Under the pieces are notes generated by a model. That model did no database searches. It was not told where the DNA came from and was given only the letters and a program-made list of their open reading frames with translations. Positions 41,040 through 50,020 of a stretch of DNA of 64,000 nt are shown here, in pieces (within the stretch, counting starts at the first letter, position 1; every line of letters starts with the position of its first letter). The translations under genes were made by a program, and so were the position numbers. This stretch comes from JAMXLO01 sp964427005. GTDB lineage: Bacteria > Pseudomonadota > Alphaproteobacteria > Acetobacterales > Acetobacteraceae. Location: contig CAYRTL010000005.1 of assembly GCA_964427005.1 (NCBI GenBank), positions 1 to 64,000 of the forward strand, given 5' to 3'.

Positions 41040-42629
41040 TCAGGCGGCGTCCGCCGGCCGGGACAGCGCCGCCTCGATCAGCGCCACGGTTTCGTTGATG
41101 CCATACAATGCAATGAAGCCCCCGAAGCGTGGACCTTCCTGCTGCCCGAGCAGCACCTGATACAAACAACCGAACCATGCGCGCAGTTCGGGGAAGGGAT
41201 GCCGCTTGCCAACTTCATACACGATGGTCTGGATCGCTTCGGCGTCCGCGGCAAGGTCGAGTCCCTTCAGCGTCTCCGCCAGATCGGCGAGCGCGGCGCG
41301 TTCGATGTCAGTTGGATGACGATAGCGTTTCTCCGGTCTGACGAAGTCGCGATAGTAGGCAATCGCGTAATCGACCAGCTTGTCGAGGAAAGGCATCGTC
41401 TCTGGTGATGCCTGCGGGGTGTAGCGGCGGATGAAGCCCCATAGAATCCCAGGCGTTTCGGCGTTCACCACCGATGCCAGGTTGAGCAGCATGCCGAACG
41501 AGACGGGGCTGCCGCCATGATTCGGCAAGCGTCCACCGTGGATGTGCCAGGCCGGATTGAGCGGCTGCTCTGCCGGAGGCTGCGCCTCAAGCCGGGAAGC
41601 GTTGGCGAGGTATTCATCAACCGCGCGCGGGATCACGTCGAAATACAGCCGCTTGGCGCGTTGCGGGGCGTTGAACATGAACTGCGACAGGCTTTCCGGT
41701 GGCGCGTAGCGCAGCCACTCCTCTACCGAAAGGCCATTGCCTTTCGACTTGCTGATCTTCTGCGCATGTTCGTCAAGAAACAGTTCATAGGTGAAGCCTT
41801 CGGGTGGCGTGCTGCCGAGTATGCGACAGATGCGGCCTGAAAGTCGCACTGAATCGATCAGGTCCTTGCCGGACATTTCGTAATCGACGCCGAGTGCGAA
41901 CCAGCGCATCGCCCAGTCCGCTTTCCATTGCAGCTTGCAGCCGCCGCCCCTCACCGAGGTCTCGAACGCCTCGCCTGTATCGGGATCGCGCCAGACCACG
42001 GTTCCCGCAGCCGGATCGCGTTGCTCCATCGGGACCTGCATGACCCGGCCGGTACGCGGATGGATTGGCAGGATCGGGGCGTAGGTGGCACGGCGTTCCG
42101 GTCCCAGCGTGGGCAGGATGACCGCCATCACCTCATCATAGCGTTCCAGCACGCGGATCAAGGCGGCATCGAAGCGGCCCGACGTGTAGTACTCGGTAGA
42201 AGAAGCGAATTCGTAATCGAAGCCAAACGAGTCCAGAAACGACCGCAGCCGCGCGTTGTTGTGTGCGCCGAAGCTTTCGTGTGAGCCGAACGGATCGGGG
42301 ATGCGCGTGAGCGGTTTGCCGAGATGCTGGGCGAGCAGATCGCGGTTCGGCACGTTGTCCGGGACCTTGCGCAATCCATCCATATCGTCACTGAACGCGA
42401 TCAGCCGCGATGGCAGACCCGTCAGCACAGTGAACGCATGACGCACCCATGACGTCCGCGCGACCTCGCCGAACGTGCCGATGTGCGGCAGGCCGGAGGG
42501 ACCGTACCCAGTTTCAAACAGCGCGTGTGTCTTGCCGGATTTCGCAAGCCGCTGGGCAACCTTGGCTGCTTCCTCAAACGGCCAGATTTTTGGATGCGCC
42601 GTCTCGTTGTTGCGAACTGTTGCGGACAT
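41040..42629 (-). CDS. lysK: Lysyl-tRNA synthetase, class I
   Basis: Class I LysRS of 529 residues, found in archaea and many alphaproteobacteria in place of the class II enzyme. The HIGH-type motif is GPSGLPHIGTFGE, and the KMSKS-type loop is KISKSKGNGLSVEEWL. Also visible are ARTSWVRHAF and DDMDGLRKVPDN. ATG 42629 is preferred to the TTG at 42638. It heads an operon with the MprF-like gene five bases downstream; in the family, Lys-tRNA is the donor for lysyl-phosphatidylglycerol. Confidence 0.95.
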   Translation of the reverse strand: MSATVRNNETAHPKIWPFEEAAKVAQRLAKSGKTHALFETGYGPSGLPHIGTFGEVARTSWVRHAFTVLTGLPSRLIAFSDDMDGLRKVPDNVPNRDLLAQHLGKPLTRIPDPFGSHESFGAHNNARLRSFLDSFGFDYEFASSTEYYTSGRFDAALIRVLERYDEVMAVILPTLGPERRATYAPILPIHPRTGRVMQVPMEQRDPAAGTVVWRDPDTGEAFETSVRGGGCKLQWKADWAMRWFALGVDYEMSGKDLIDSVRLSGRICRILGSTPPEGFTYELFLDEHAQKISKSKGNGLSVEEWLRYAPPESLSQFMFNAPQRAKRLYFDVIPRAVDEYLANASRLEAQPPAEQPLNPAWHIHGGRLPNHGGSPVSFGMLLNLASVVNAETPGILWGFIRRYTPQASPETMPFLDKLVDYAIAYYRDFVRPEKRYRHPTDIERAALADLAETLKGLDLAADAEAIQTIVYEVGKRHPFPELRAWFGCLYQVLLGQQEGPRFGGFIALYGINETVALIEAALSRPADAA

Positions 42630-42693
42630 CCGCCGCAAGCTAGGAACCGGCGTGGGTCAGGTCAATCGCGATGATGGCGATCGGGCGCGATTG

Positions 42694-42870
42694 CTACATG
42701 GCTCCGCCGCCGCTGCCTCCACCACTGCCCCCGCCTCCCCCGTCGTTGGCACCGCCGCCGGTCGGAGGGGCGGCCGTCGGTTGCGACGGTGGAATAGCGC
42801 AACCGGCGAGCACCAGGATCATCGCGATGATCGCGGGACGCGCGAGCGCCCTCGCCAGCTTAATAACCAC
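42694..42870 (-). CDS. Small Gly-rich lipoprotein (second of pair)
   Basis: No family recognised. Starting at GTG 42870 gives 58 residues: VVIKLARALARPAIIAMILVLAGC, a basic-hydrophobic signal with lipobox LAGC, then AIPPSQPTAAPPT and a tail of glycines broken by ANDG and S. GTG 42870 overlaps the end of the upstream lipoprotein by eleven bases. Longer starts at 42894 or 42957 are possible but give no better signal. The GGGANDGGGGG motif resembles the NDGGGGGG end of its neighbour. Confidence 0.6.
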   Translation of the reverse strand: MVIKLARALARPAIIAMILVLAGCAIPPSQPTAAPPTGGGANDGGGGGSGGGSGGGAM

Positions 42871-43006
42871 TGCCGCCACCGCCGCCGCCGTCATTTGACG
42901 ACTGAGCCGGGCGCTGCGCGGTATTGCTGTTCGTTGCTGGCGTCGAACAGCCTGCAAGGTTCATCAGGCAAGCTGCCAGGATCAGCAGGGATACGATTTT
43001 CCGCAT
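42860..43006 (-). CDS. Very small Gly-rich lipoprotein (first of pair)
   Basis: A 48-residue product starting at ATG 43006: MRKIVSLLILAACLMNLAGC, a textbook lipoprotein signal with the lipobox LAGC and Cys20, then STPATNSNTAQRPAQSS and a tail NDGGGGGGSGY. GGGAAG lies upstream on the minus strand. The composition and tail match the next gene, so this looks like a tandem pair of short membrane-anchored, Gly-rich peptides. Function unknown. Confidence 0.68.
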   Translation of the reverse strand: MRKIVSLLILAACLMNLAGCSTPATNSNTAQRPAQSSNDGGGGGGSGY

Positions 43007-43157
43007 GACACTTCCCTCTCCGCTGCACTGCCGATGCTCTGGGGTGACGCAGGGCCGGAGTGCGAATTCCGCTGCTCACGGCTTCGTGGTTTCCGGCAAT
43101 GGCGCTAAGTGAGGATTGCCGCTACGGAGCGGTGATCATGTCGAACAGCCGCTAGTC

Positions 43158-45959
43158 ATGGCGCGCATCGCGCTCCCCGACGCGCCATCGGTTGTGGCGG
43201 GCCACGGCCGCGCGGCGATCCTGAGCGCGGAAGGCGAGCTATTGTCGTTGCCCGCCGCCGATGCGGCCGCCCGTCTGCGGGGGTTGTCGCCTCCGCTGGT
43301 TGTCCACGCTCCCGCGACGTGTCGGCGGCTGGGTATCCGGGGAATGCCTGCGTTCGATCTGCTGGAGCTGTTTGCCTTTGTCCTGCCCGGCCGTGCAGCT
43401 GCTCCGACCCCGCGGGGGCTGGCTCTGGCACTGGATTTCGAGGCGCCTCGCGGCGGACTGGAAGCCGAAGCGGCGGTGCTGCCCGATCTCGCGGCGGCGT
43501 TGCTCCACCGGCTCGCACAGGGTGGCAGTACCGCGCTGAACCGCCATGCGGCAGGGCTCGCGGCGCGAATGGGCCAGGCGGGCTGGGGCTGGGCGCCCTT
43601 TGTCGCCGCCGCGCTCGGGCGGCCCGATGCGGCCCCTTCGCACGAGGGTTTGCGGGTGTGGAAGCTCCTGCCGGAATGGGAGGACACCGCGCCTCTGCCC
43701 CCACCGTCCGCGCTGCCCGTGGCAGAGGCGGAGGCGCGTTCGCGGCTCGCTGCCATGCTTGGGCCGCACGCCGAGACACGGCCCGGCCAGGCGGATTACG
43801 CCGGCGCCGCAGCGGCGGCGTTTGCGCCCCGGGAGACCCGTGGCGACCCTCATCTCGTCTTGGCGGAGGCTGGCACCGGAACTGGCAAGACACTCGGCTA
43901 TCTCGCTCCGGCCAGCGTGTGGGCTGAAAAGAATCATGGCGGCGTGTGGATCAGCACCTTCACCCGGCATTTGCAGCGCCAGATCGATGCCGAGTTGACG
44001 CATCTGTTCCCGGACCCAACCGAGCGGCACAGGCGCGTGGTGATCCGCAAAGGGCGGGAGAACTATCTGTGCCTGCTGAACTTCGAGGATGCGCTCGGCC
44101 CCGCGAGCTCGGGGCTGGCACCGGCATCGCTTATCCCGCTTGGTCTGATTGCCCGCTGGGCGCTGGTGACCGACGATGGCGACATCCAGGGCGGGGATCT
44201 GCCCGGCTGGCTCAGCGAGCTGTTCGGTTCCGCGACCATTCTGGGTCTCGCGGATCGCCGCGGTGAATGCATCCACGCCGCCTGCCCGCATTGGCGGCGC
44301 TGCTTCGTCGAGCACACGATCCGGCGTGCCCGTACCTCCCAGCTTGTCGTCGCCAACCATGCGCTGGTGATGACGCAGGCAGCCTGGGGCGGCCTGGATG
44401 ATAGTGTCGTCCCCACGCGCTACGTGTTCGACGAGGGCCATCATGTCTTCGATGCGGCAGATAGCGCCTTCGCCGCATCGCTTTCCGGGCTGGAAACCGC
44501 GGAGATGCGCCGATGGCTGCTTGGCGCGGAGGGCGGTCGATCGCGTGCCCGCGGACTGAAGCGCCGGATAGAGGAGCTGGTGGCCGCTCATCCGCTGCTG
44601 GAGGCGCCGCTGGAGGCCGCGCTGCAGGCCGCGCGAGCACTGCCTGCACCGGGCTGGCCGGGCCGCATTGCCTCCGAACATCCGGAGTTGGGCGGTGCCG
44701 AAGCGGGCCGGCCGAATCCCACCGAAACGTTCTTGCGTCTGATCCGCCATCAGGTGCTCGCCCGAGTGGCGCGTGATGAGGCGGGGTGGGGCGGGCTGGA
44801 ATGCGATGTATTTCCGCCGGGGCCTGGCGTCGCCGAGACGGCTGAACGGCTCGCCCGCGCGCTGGGTCGGATCGCGGAACCCATCGCCACCTTGCGCGAC
44901 CGACTACTCGGCAGACTGAACGATGAGGCAGAGGACATGGATGCGGCCACGCGAAACCGCATTGAGGCCGCCGGCCGCTCGCTGAACCGCCGTGTCCTGG
45001 CGCCGCTTTCCGCCTGGCAGAACATGTTGCGCGCGCTGACGGAGCACCAGCCGGAGCCAGGGAATCGTCCGCATCAGATACTCTTCCTGCGGCTGGACCG
45101 GGCCGAGGGCGGGCGGGAGGTCGATATCGGCCTGCACCGTCATTGGCTCGACCCGACAATACCGTTCGCCGCTACCCTGGCCGCGCCTGCCCAGGGCCTG
45201 CTGGTCACCTCGGCGACGTTGCGCGATGCAGGCGATGCCGATGCGGAGGCCGCCTGGGAGGCAGCCGAGGCGCGGGTGGGGGCGCCGCATCTGCCGTCCC
45301 CCGCAATCCGGGCTGCGGTCGCCAGCCCGTTCGACTATGCCGCGCAGACCCGGGCTTTCATTGTCACCGACGTCTTTGGTGGCGACATGGCGCAACTTGC
45401 CTCCGCGTATCGTGCCTTGTTCATTGCCGCGGGCGGCGGGGCGCTGGGCCTGTTCACCGCCATCCGTCGCCTGCAGGCGGTGCATGCGCGTATCGCGCCG
45501 GAACTCGAGCAGGCCGGGATCCCGCTATACGGGCAGCACGTCGATGCGATGGGTAACGCCACGTTGGTCGATATCTTCCGGGCCGAGGAGGAGAGCTGCC
45601 TGCTTGGCACCGATGCGATGCGCGACGGCGTCGATGTGCCAGGCCGTGCGCTTCGCCTGGTGGTGTTCGAGAAAGTGCCGTGGCCGCGTCCCGACATTCT
45701 GCATCGCGAACGGCGCATCCATCTCTCGGACGGTGATCCGAAGGCCTATGATGACAGGATCGCGCGGCTGCGACTGCGACAGGCTTTCGGGCGGCTGATT
45801 CGCCGCGCTTCGGACCGGGGTGTGTTCGTGCTGCTCGATCGACAGACGCCGTCACGTCTACTGTCCGCCTTCCCGGCGGGCGTTACGGTGCAGCGCGTCG
45901 GTCTGGCCGAAGCGGTCAAACTCACGCGCGCATTCCTTGGCGAATCGCAAACGGCTTGA
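43158..45959 (+). CDS. ATP-dependent DNA helicase, DinG/XPD family
   Basis: Superfamily 2 iron-sulfur-type helicase of about 933 residues. Motif I is AEAGTGTGKTLGYLAP, and the DEGH box is YVFDEGHHVFD. Cys residues between them (RENYLCLLNFE, GECIHAACPHWRRC) are the likely 4Fe-4S ligands. C-terminal motifs are GLFTAIRRLQAVH, LLGTDAMRDGVDVPG and RLRQAFGRLIRRASDRG (motif VI, Arg-rich). The first 230 residues, typical of alphaproteobacterial members, have no clear domain. ATG 43158 is chosen over the open TTG at 43116. It probably acts in unwinding damaged DNA or R-loops. Confidence 0.92.
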   Translation: MARIALPDAPSVVAGHGRAAILSAEGELLSLPAADAAARLRGLSPPLVVHAPATCRRLGIRGMPAFDLLELFAFVLPGRAAAPTPRGLALALDFEAPRGGLEAEAAVLPDLAAALLHRLAQGGSTALNRHAAGLAARMGQAGWGWAPFVAAALGRPDAAPSHEGLRVWKLLPEWEDTAPLPPPSALPVAEAEARSRLAAMLGPHAETRPGQADYAGAAAAAFAPRETRGDPHLVLAEAGTGTGKTLGYLAPASVWAEKNHGGVWISTFTRHLQRQIDAELTHLFPDPTERHRRVVIRKGRENYLCLLNFEDALGPASSGLAPASLIPLGLIARWALVTDDGDIQGGDLPGWLSELFGSATILGLADRRGECIHAACPHWRRCFVEHTIRRARTSQLVVANHALVMTQAAWGGLDDSVVPTRYVFDEGHHVFDAADSAFAASLSGLETAEMRRWLLGAEGGRSRARGLKRRIEELVAAHPLLEAPLEAALQAARALPAPGWPGRIASEHPELGGAEAGRPNPTETFLRLIRHQVLARVARDEAGWGGLECDVFPPGPGVAETAERLARALGRIAEPIATLRDRLLGRLNDEAEDMDAATRNRIEAAGRSLNRRVLAPLSAWQNMLRALTEHQPEPGNRPHQILFLRLDRAEGGREVDIGLHRHWLDPTIPFAATLAAPAQGLLVTSATLRDAGDADAEAAWEAAEARVGAPHLPSPAIRAAVASPFDYAAQTRAFIVTDVFGGDMAQLASAYRALFIAAGGGALGLFTAIRRLQAVHARIAPELEQAGIPLYGQHVDAMGNATLVDIFRAEEESCLLGTDAMRDGVDVPGRALRLVVFEKVPWPRPDILHRERRIHLSDGDPKAYDDRIARLRLRQAFGRLIRRASDRGVFVLLDRQTPSRLLSAFPAGVTVQRVGLAEAVKLTRAFLGESQTA

Positions 45960-46013
45960 TCTGCCCAGACAGTTCGATCAGGGTCCGGCGCATCAAACAC
46001 GGAGTCTATTGCA

Positions 46014-46445
46014 ATGCGTGCGCGCGATGCCCTGGACGCGCCGGAGGCCCTGGCTCTCACCATGGTTCTGGTCGCCGCGGCGGATGGCGGCATGACCGAT
46101 CGAGAGATCGGTGTAATGTCCGGCCAAGTACAGACTTTGCCAGTATTCCATGAATTCACCACGGACAAACTCGTTTCGGTAACCGACGCCGCGGTACGGC
46201 TGCTGAATGAAGAGGACGGATTGCAGCACGCCGCCCGGCTGATGCGTGGCGCACTGGAACCGCGGCTGCGCGAGACGGCCTATGCCCTGGCCTGCGAAGT
46301 GGTGGCGGCCAATCAGATTGCCAAACAGCGCACGCTTGAAATGCTGGATTTCGTCCGGACAGAGCTGCACCTCGATCCGCTGATCGCCGCCGCGATCGAG
46401 CGGGGCGTGCGAGCGCGTCATCAGCGGGTCGACACGAGCAAGTAA
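46014..46445 (+). CDS. TerB family tellurite-resistance-like protein
   Basis: All-helical protein of 143 residues with the TerB pattern: ALTMVLVAAADGGMTDREIGVM near the start (acidic metal-binding D/E residues) and ETAYALACEVVAANQIAKQRTLEMLDFVRTELHLDPL in the second half. GGAG nine bases ahead of ATG 46014. Known roles of TerB-like domains are in stress response and metal binding; none is proven here. It is followed six bases later by the histidine kinase, with which it may form an operon. Confidence 0.85.
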   Translation: MRARDALDAPEALALTMVLVAAADGGMTDREIGVMSGQVQTLPVFHEFTTDKLVSVTDAAVRLLNEEDGLQHAARLMRGALEPRLRETAYALACEVVAANQIAKQRTLEMLDFVRTELHLDPLIAAAIERGVRARHQRVDTSK

Positions 46446-46451
46446 TCTGGC

Positions 46452-47804
46452 GTGAAGACACTCGGCGTAGCGCTGGGGTTAGCCGGGGTGCCAGTGGCGG
46501 CCCTGACGATACTCGCAGCGCTGCGCTGGGCTCCGCTCGGGGCGACGCTGGTTGCAATCGGAGTGACACTGCTCGGGGCGGTGCTGGTCGCGCTGTCCTG
46601 GTCGCGCGATCTCGCATTGCTGCAAGAGAGGCTCCGGCGAGTGGGGACCGACGAAACGGCGCCGCGACCCGCGCCAAGCCTGCCAGGCCTACGTTCGCTG
46701 GCGGACGATATCGAGCGGCTGGCCCGCCGCGTGGCGGCGCGTTCGGCTCAGTTCGAGCAATTCCGGCGTGCTGATGGAGCGGTGGTGGAGCGGCTGCCTG
46801 ATCCGCTGATCGTGCTGGCTGAAGATCGGAGCGTGCGGCGTGCGAATTCGGCCGCGAGGGTCGCGTTCGGTGCGGATATGCCAGCCGTGCTGCGCCATCC
46901 GGATCTGCGAGGCGCCATCGATCGGTCACTTTCGACGGGTGCGGTGCAGAGGGCGGAGTTGATGCTGCCGGTGCCAGTGCAGCGCGAGGTGCATGCGACA
47001 GTGGTACCAATGGATCCGCCGATGCCCGATGGCGGCCGGGCGGTCGTGGTGCTGTCGGATCGAACCCGCGAACGTGCTGTCGAACGCATGCGGGCTGACT
47101 TCATCGCCAACGCAGGCCATGAATTGCGCACGCCGCTCGCCTCACTGATCGGCTTCATCGACACGCTGCGCGGGCCTGCGGCGGACGACCCTCCCGCGCA
47201 ACAGCGCTTCCTCGGAATCATGAGCGAGCAGGCGGCGCGCATGAACCGTTTGATCGACGATTTGCTCAGCCTGTCGCGCATCGAATTGATCGAGCATCAG
47301 CCGCCGTCCGGCAGCGTCGATCTGCGCAAGCTGATCACCCAGCTCGCAGCAGGATTTGAGCCGCGTCTGAAGGAGCGCTCCGTCAAGCTGGACGTGCATC
47401 TGCCAGACGAGTTGCCGCCGGTGACGGGCGACACGGACCAGTTGGCACAGGTGGTGCAGAACCTGTTCGACAACGCGGTGAAGTACGGGCGCGAAAGCGG
47501 CACGGTGAGAGTTGACGTAGCCGCCACATCGGGAGTGCGGCCGGGTGTGAGGCTGACGGTTACCGACGAGGGTGCCGGCATTCCGCGCGAACACCTGCCG
47601 CGACTGACCGAACGGTTCTATCGTGTGGATACCGGGCGTTCGCGTGCGGTGGGAGGCACCGGTCTGGGTCTCGCCATCGTCAAGCACATCGTGAACCGCC
47701 ACCGCGGACAACTGTCGATCGAGAGCGAGGAAGGTATCGGCACCAAGGTAAGTGTATGGCTGCCGCAGACGACGACTCCCGTTGCATCCGACATACATGC
47801 GTAG
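46452..47804 (+). CDS. PhoR-like sensor histidine kinase
   Basis: Membrane kinase of 450 residues starting with GTG. Two N-terminal hydrophobic helices (to residue 50) are followed by a short linker and a PAS-like region (100-190). The HisKA domain has phospho-acceptor H223 in NAGHELRTPL. The ATPase domain has the N box NLFDNAVKYG, then DEGAGIP, RFYRVDTGRSR and GGTGLGLAIVKH. The overall form is that of PhoR, but no response-regulator gene (phoB) follows, so its partner is encoded elsewhere. Confidence 0.9.
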   Translation: MKTLGVALGLAGVPVAALTILAALRWAPLGATLVAIGVTLLGAVLVALSWSRDLALLQERLRRVGTDETAPRPAPSLPGLRSLADDIERLARRVAARSAQFEQFRRADGAVVERLPDPLIVLAEDRSVRRANSAARVAFGADMPAVLRHPDLRGAIDRSLSTGAVQRAELMLPVPVQREVHATVVPMDPPMPDGGRAVVVLSDRTRERAVERMRADFIANAGHELRTPLASLIGFIDTLRGPAADDPPAQQRFLGIMSEQAARMNRLIDDLLSLSRIELIEHQPPSGSVDLRKLITQLAAGFEPRLKERSVKLDVHLPDELPPVTGDTDQLAQVVQNLFDNAVKYGRESGTVRVDVAATSGVRPGVRLTVTDEGAGIPREHLPRLTERFYRVDTGRSRAVGGTGLGLAIVKHIVNRHRGQLSIESEEGIGTKVSVWLPQTTTPVASDIHA

Positions 47805-47871
47805 GCGCATGCAGGGTCTGGTATTTTATTAAACTACTGCGTGCATTGTTTTCTCCCGGAGGTGGCAAACA

Positions 47872-48138
47872 ATGCCCGATGTACCCATTGCAGGCGCCGG
47901 AGGCAGTCCGTACAATCCCGACATGGAAGCAAGACTGGCACGCCTTGAAGACGACATGCGCGAGGTCAAGGCCATTACCACCCGGATCGAGGCTGTCCTG
48001 ACGGCGACGCTGCCACATCTGGCGACCAAGGCTGAACTCGCGGAGAAACCAAGCAAGACGTACATGTGGGGAATCCTCGCAGTCCTGCTGACCGCGTACG
48101 GACTGGGCCTCGCGAGTATCGCGGTCATGGTGAAATAG
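47872..48138 (+). CDS. Small coiled-coil membrane protein
   Basis: An 88-residue protein: a short N-terminus, a charged helical stretch (NPDMEARLARLEDDMREVKAITTRIEAVL), LATKAELAEKPS, and one C-terminal helix (TYMWGILAVLLTAYGLGLASIAVMV). Such tail-anchored coiled-coil proteins of about 90 residues recur in alphaproteobacteria and phages without known function. GGAGG eight bases before ATG 47872 is a strong ribosome site. It is isolated between the kinase and the DMT exporter genes. Confidence 0.7.
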   Translation: MPDVPIAGAGGSPYNPDMEARLARLEDDMREVKAITTRIEAVLTATLPHLATKAELAEKPSKTYMWGILAVLLTAYGLGLASIAVMVK

Positions 48139-48227
48139 GCTCGGTACTCATCAGTCATCGCAATCGCCGGATGGCCGATATTCTTTGATGGGTGCTTGGT
48201 GTTTCCGAGGTGATCGGGAACACGCTC

Positions 48228-49148
48228 ATGCAAACGCAGACACCGGAAATGAGCGGCACCGCATGGGTGCTGCTGCTGATTCTGTCCGTGCTCTGGGGCG
48301 CGACGTTCTTCTTCTGGAAGATCCTCGTGACATATCTGCCGCCATTCACAGTCGTGTTCGGCCGCGTTGCCATCGCCGCACTGGTGCTCAATCTTGTGCT
48401 TGCGCTGCGCGCACAGGTTCTGCCGCTCACAGGCTCAGCCTGGAAGTCCTTCGCGATCATGGCAGCGCTCAACAATGCGATCCCGTTTGCGCTGATCGCC
48501 TATGGTGAAACCAGGATAGCAAGCGGACTCGCCGCGATCCTGAATGCGACAACGCCGCTGTTCACCGTTCTCGTGGCGCATGTGCTCACCGATGATGAGA
48601 AGCTGACGCCGCTGCGTGTGCTTGGCATAGGGGTTGGGTTCATCGGGGTCGTGGTGTTGGTGGGGCCGGATCTGCTGCCTGGTGGGATCGCTGGCAATCT
48701 GCTCGCTGAAGCGGCGTGCCTGTTTGCTTCGATTGCGTATGCCTTCGCCGGTGTATATGGCAAGCGGTTCCGAGAGTTGCCCGCACTCACCGTCGCGACC
48801 GGTCAGCTTTCCGCCGCCACGCTTCTCATGCTGCCGCTGGTGTTGATTGTCGATCAGCCGTGGCTGCTGCCGACCCCGCCTGCGGTGCTGTGGATATCGT
48901 TGATCTCTACCGCCGTGCTGTGCACTGCGGTCGGTTATCCGGTGTACTTCCGTCTGCTTGCGCTGGCAGGTGCGACCAACCTATTGCTCGTGACATTCCT
49001 GTTGCCCATTACCTCGTTGCTGCTGGGATTTCTGCTTTTGGGCGAGGCAATCACACGGGAGGCACTTGCCGGAATGGCGTTGATCGGCATTGGGCTCGCA
49101 GCGATCGACGGGCGACTGGTTCCCCGCATGGCGTTGCACAGCGGCTGA
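48228..49148 (+). CDS. DMT superfamily (EamA) transporter
   Basis: Inner-membrane protein of about 306 residues with ten predicted helices in two EamA repeats. The first opens with LLLILSVLWGATFFFWKILVTYLPP and the second with LAEAACLFASIAYAFAGVYGKRF. The ending PITSLLLGFLLLGEAITREALAGMALIGIGLA is the usual EamA C-terminus. GTG 48192 is an alternative start; ATG 48228, behind GGGAA, is preferred. Family members export amino acids or other metabolites; the substrate is unknown. Confidence 0.88.
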   Translation: MQTQTPEMSGTAWVLLLILSVLWGATFFFWKILVTYLPPFTVVFGRVAIAALVLNLVLALRAQVLPLTGSAWKSFAIMAALNNAIPFALIAYGETRIASGLAAILNATTPLFTVLVAHVLTDDEKLTPLRVLGIGVGFIGVVVLVGPDLLPGGIAGNLLAEAACLFASIAYAFAGVYGKRFRELPALTVATGQLSAATLLMLPLVLIVDQPWLLPTPPAVLWISLISTAVLCTAVGYPVYFRLLALAGATNLLLVTFLLPITSLLLGFLLLGEAITREALAGMALIGIGLAAIDGRLVPRMALHSG

Positions 49149-49192
49149 TCGCGCGCGACAGTCCTCGTCAAACCGGGGCGGAGGGCACGGAC

Positions 49193-50014
49193 ATGGCGGC
49201 GAAGAAGATTGCGATCGTGACGGGCGCGGCGAGCGGCATCGGGCGGGCGATGACGGTGGGGCTGCTGGACGCCGGCGTCGACGTCGCGGCGGTGGATCGA
49301 AACGAAGCTGGCCTCGCGGCGCTTGCAGCAACAGTACACGACAAGCCGGGTACATTGCAGTCTGTCCCCGCGGATCTCGCGCGGCCTGAGTCCTTCGACG
49401 AGATTGTCGCCGCGGTGTTGAGCCGCTTCGGCCGCATCGACGTGCTGGTGAATAATGCGGGCATCGGCCAGGCCTCGATCAAGCCGGATCAGCGCCGCAA
49501 TCCGCTGCGCTTCTGGGAGGTCACGCCCGAGCAGTGGCAGCGCTTCCTGGCGGTGAATGCCACCGGGCCGATCATGATGGCCCGCGCCGTGGTGCCGCAC
49601 ATGATCCGGGCCGGCCAGGGACGCGTCATCACTGTCACCACCAGTCTCGGCACGATGGTCCGCGAAGGCTATCTGCTGTACGGCGCGAGCAAGGCAGCGG
49701 CAGAGGCCGCGATGGCAGTGCTGGCCGCGGATCTGAAGGGCACCGGCGTCACGTCCAACGTACTGGTGCCCGGCGGTGTCACCAACACAGGGATCGTGGG
49801 CGACGAGGCCGGGGATCGCGCGAGGATGCTGCAGCCGGAAATCATGGTGCCGCCGCTGCTGTGGCTGATGTCGGACGCGGCGGCGGGCGTGACCGCCCGG
49901 CGGTTCGTGGCCATGGACTGGGATGCATCACTGCCGGCCGAGCAGGCGGCGGAAAAGGCCGGCGTGCCGATCGCATGGCTCAGCATCGCGCGAATGCCGG
50001 TGGAGCCGACGTAG
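49193..50014 (+). CDS. Short-chain dehydrogenase/reductase
   Basis: NAD(P)-dependent SDR of 273 residues. The cofactor loop TGAASGIG is at 10-17, NNAG in VLVNNAGIG, and the catalytic triad comprises Ser in TVTTSLG and YGASK. The D in AVDRNEAG suggests NAD rather than NADP. A C-terminal insert (SDAAAGVTARRFVAMDWDAS) resembles enzymes whose relatives act on 3-oxoacyl or sugar substrates. ATG 49193 with GGAGG eight bases ahead is the start, although the frame is open to 48716 inside the transporter. The substrate is unknown. Confidence 0.9.
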   Translation: MAAKKIAIVTGAASGIGRAMTVGLLDAGVDVAAVDRNEAGLAALAATVHDKPGTLQSVPADLARPESFDEIVAAVLSRFGRIDVLVNNAGIGQASIKPDQRRNPLRFWEVTPEQWQRFLAVNATGPIMMARAVVPHMIRAGQGRVITVTTSLGTMVREGYLLYGASKAAAEAAMAVLAADLKGTGVTSNVLVPGGVTNTGIVGDEAGDRARMLQPEIMVPPLLWLMSDAAAGVTARRFVAMDWDASLPAEQAAEKAGVPIAWLSIARMPVEPT

Positions 50015-50020
50015 TCGGCT

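Noticed and set aside
42671..42898. A plus-strand Pro-rich frame over the lipoprotein pair
   Set aside because: Poly-Pro is the antisense reading of the Gly-rich lipoprotein tail; the minus strand has lipobox signals.
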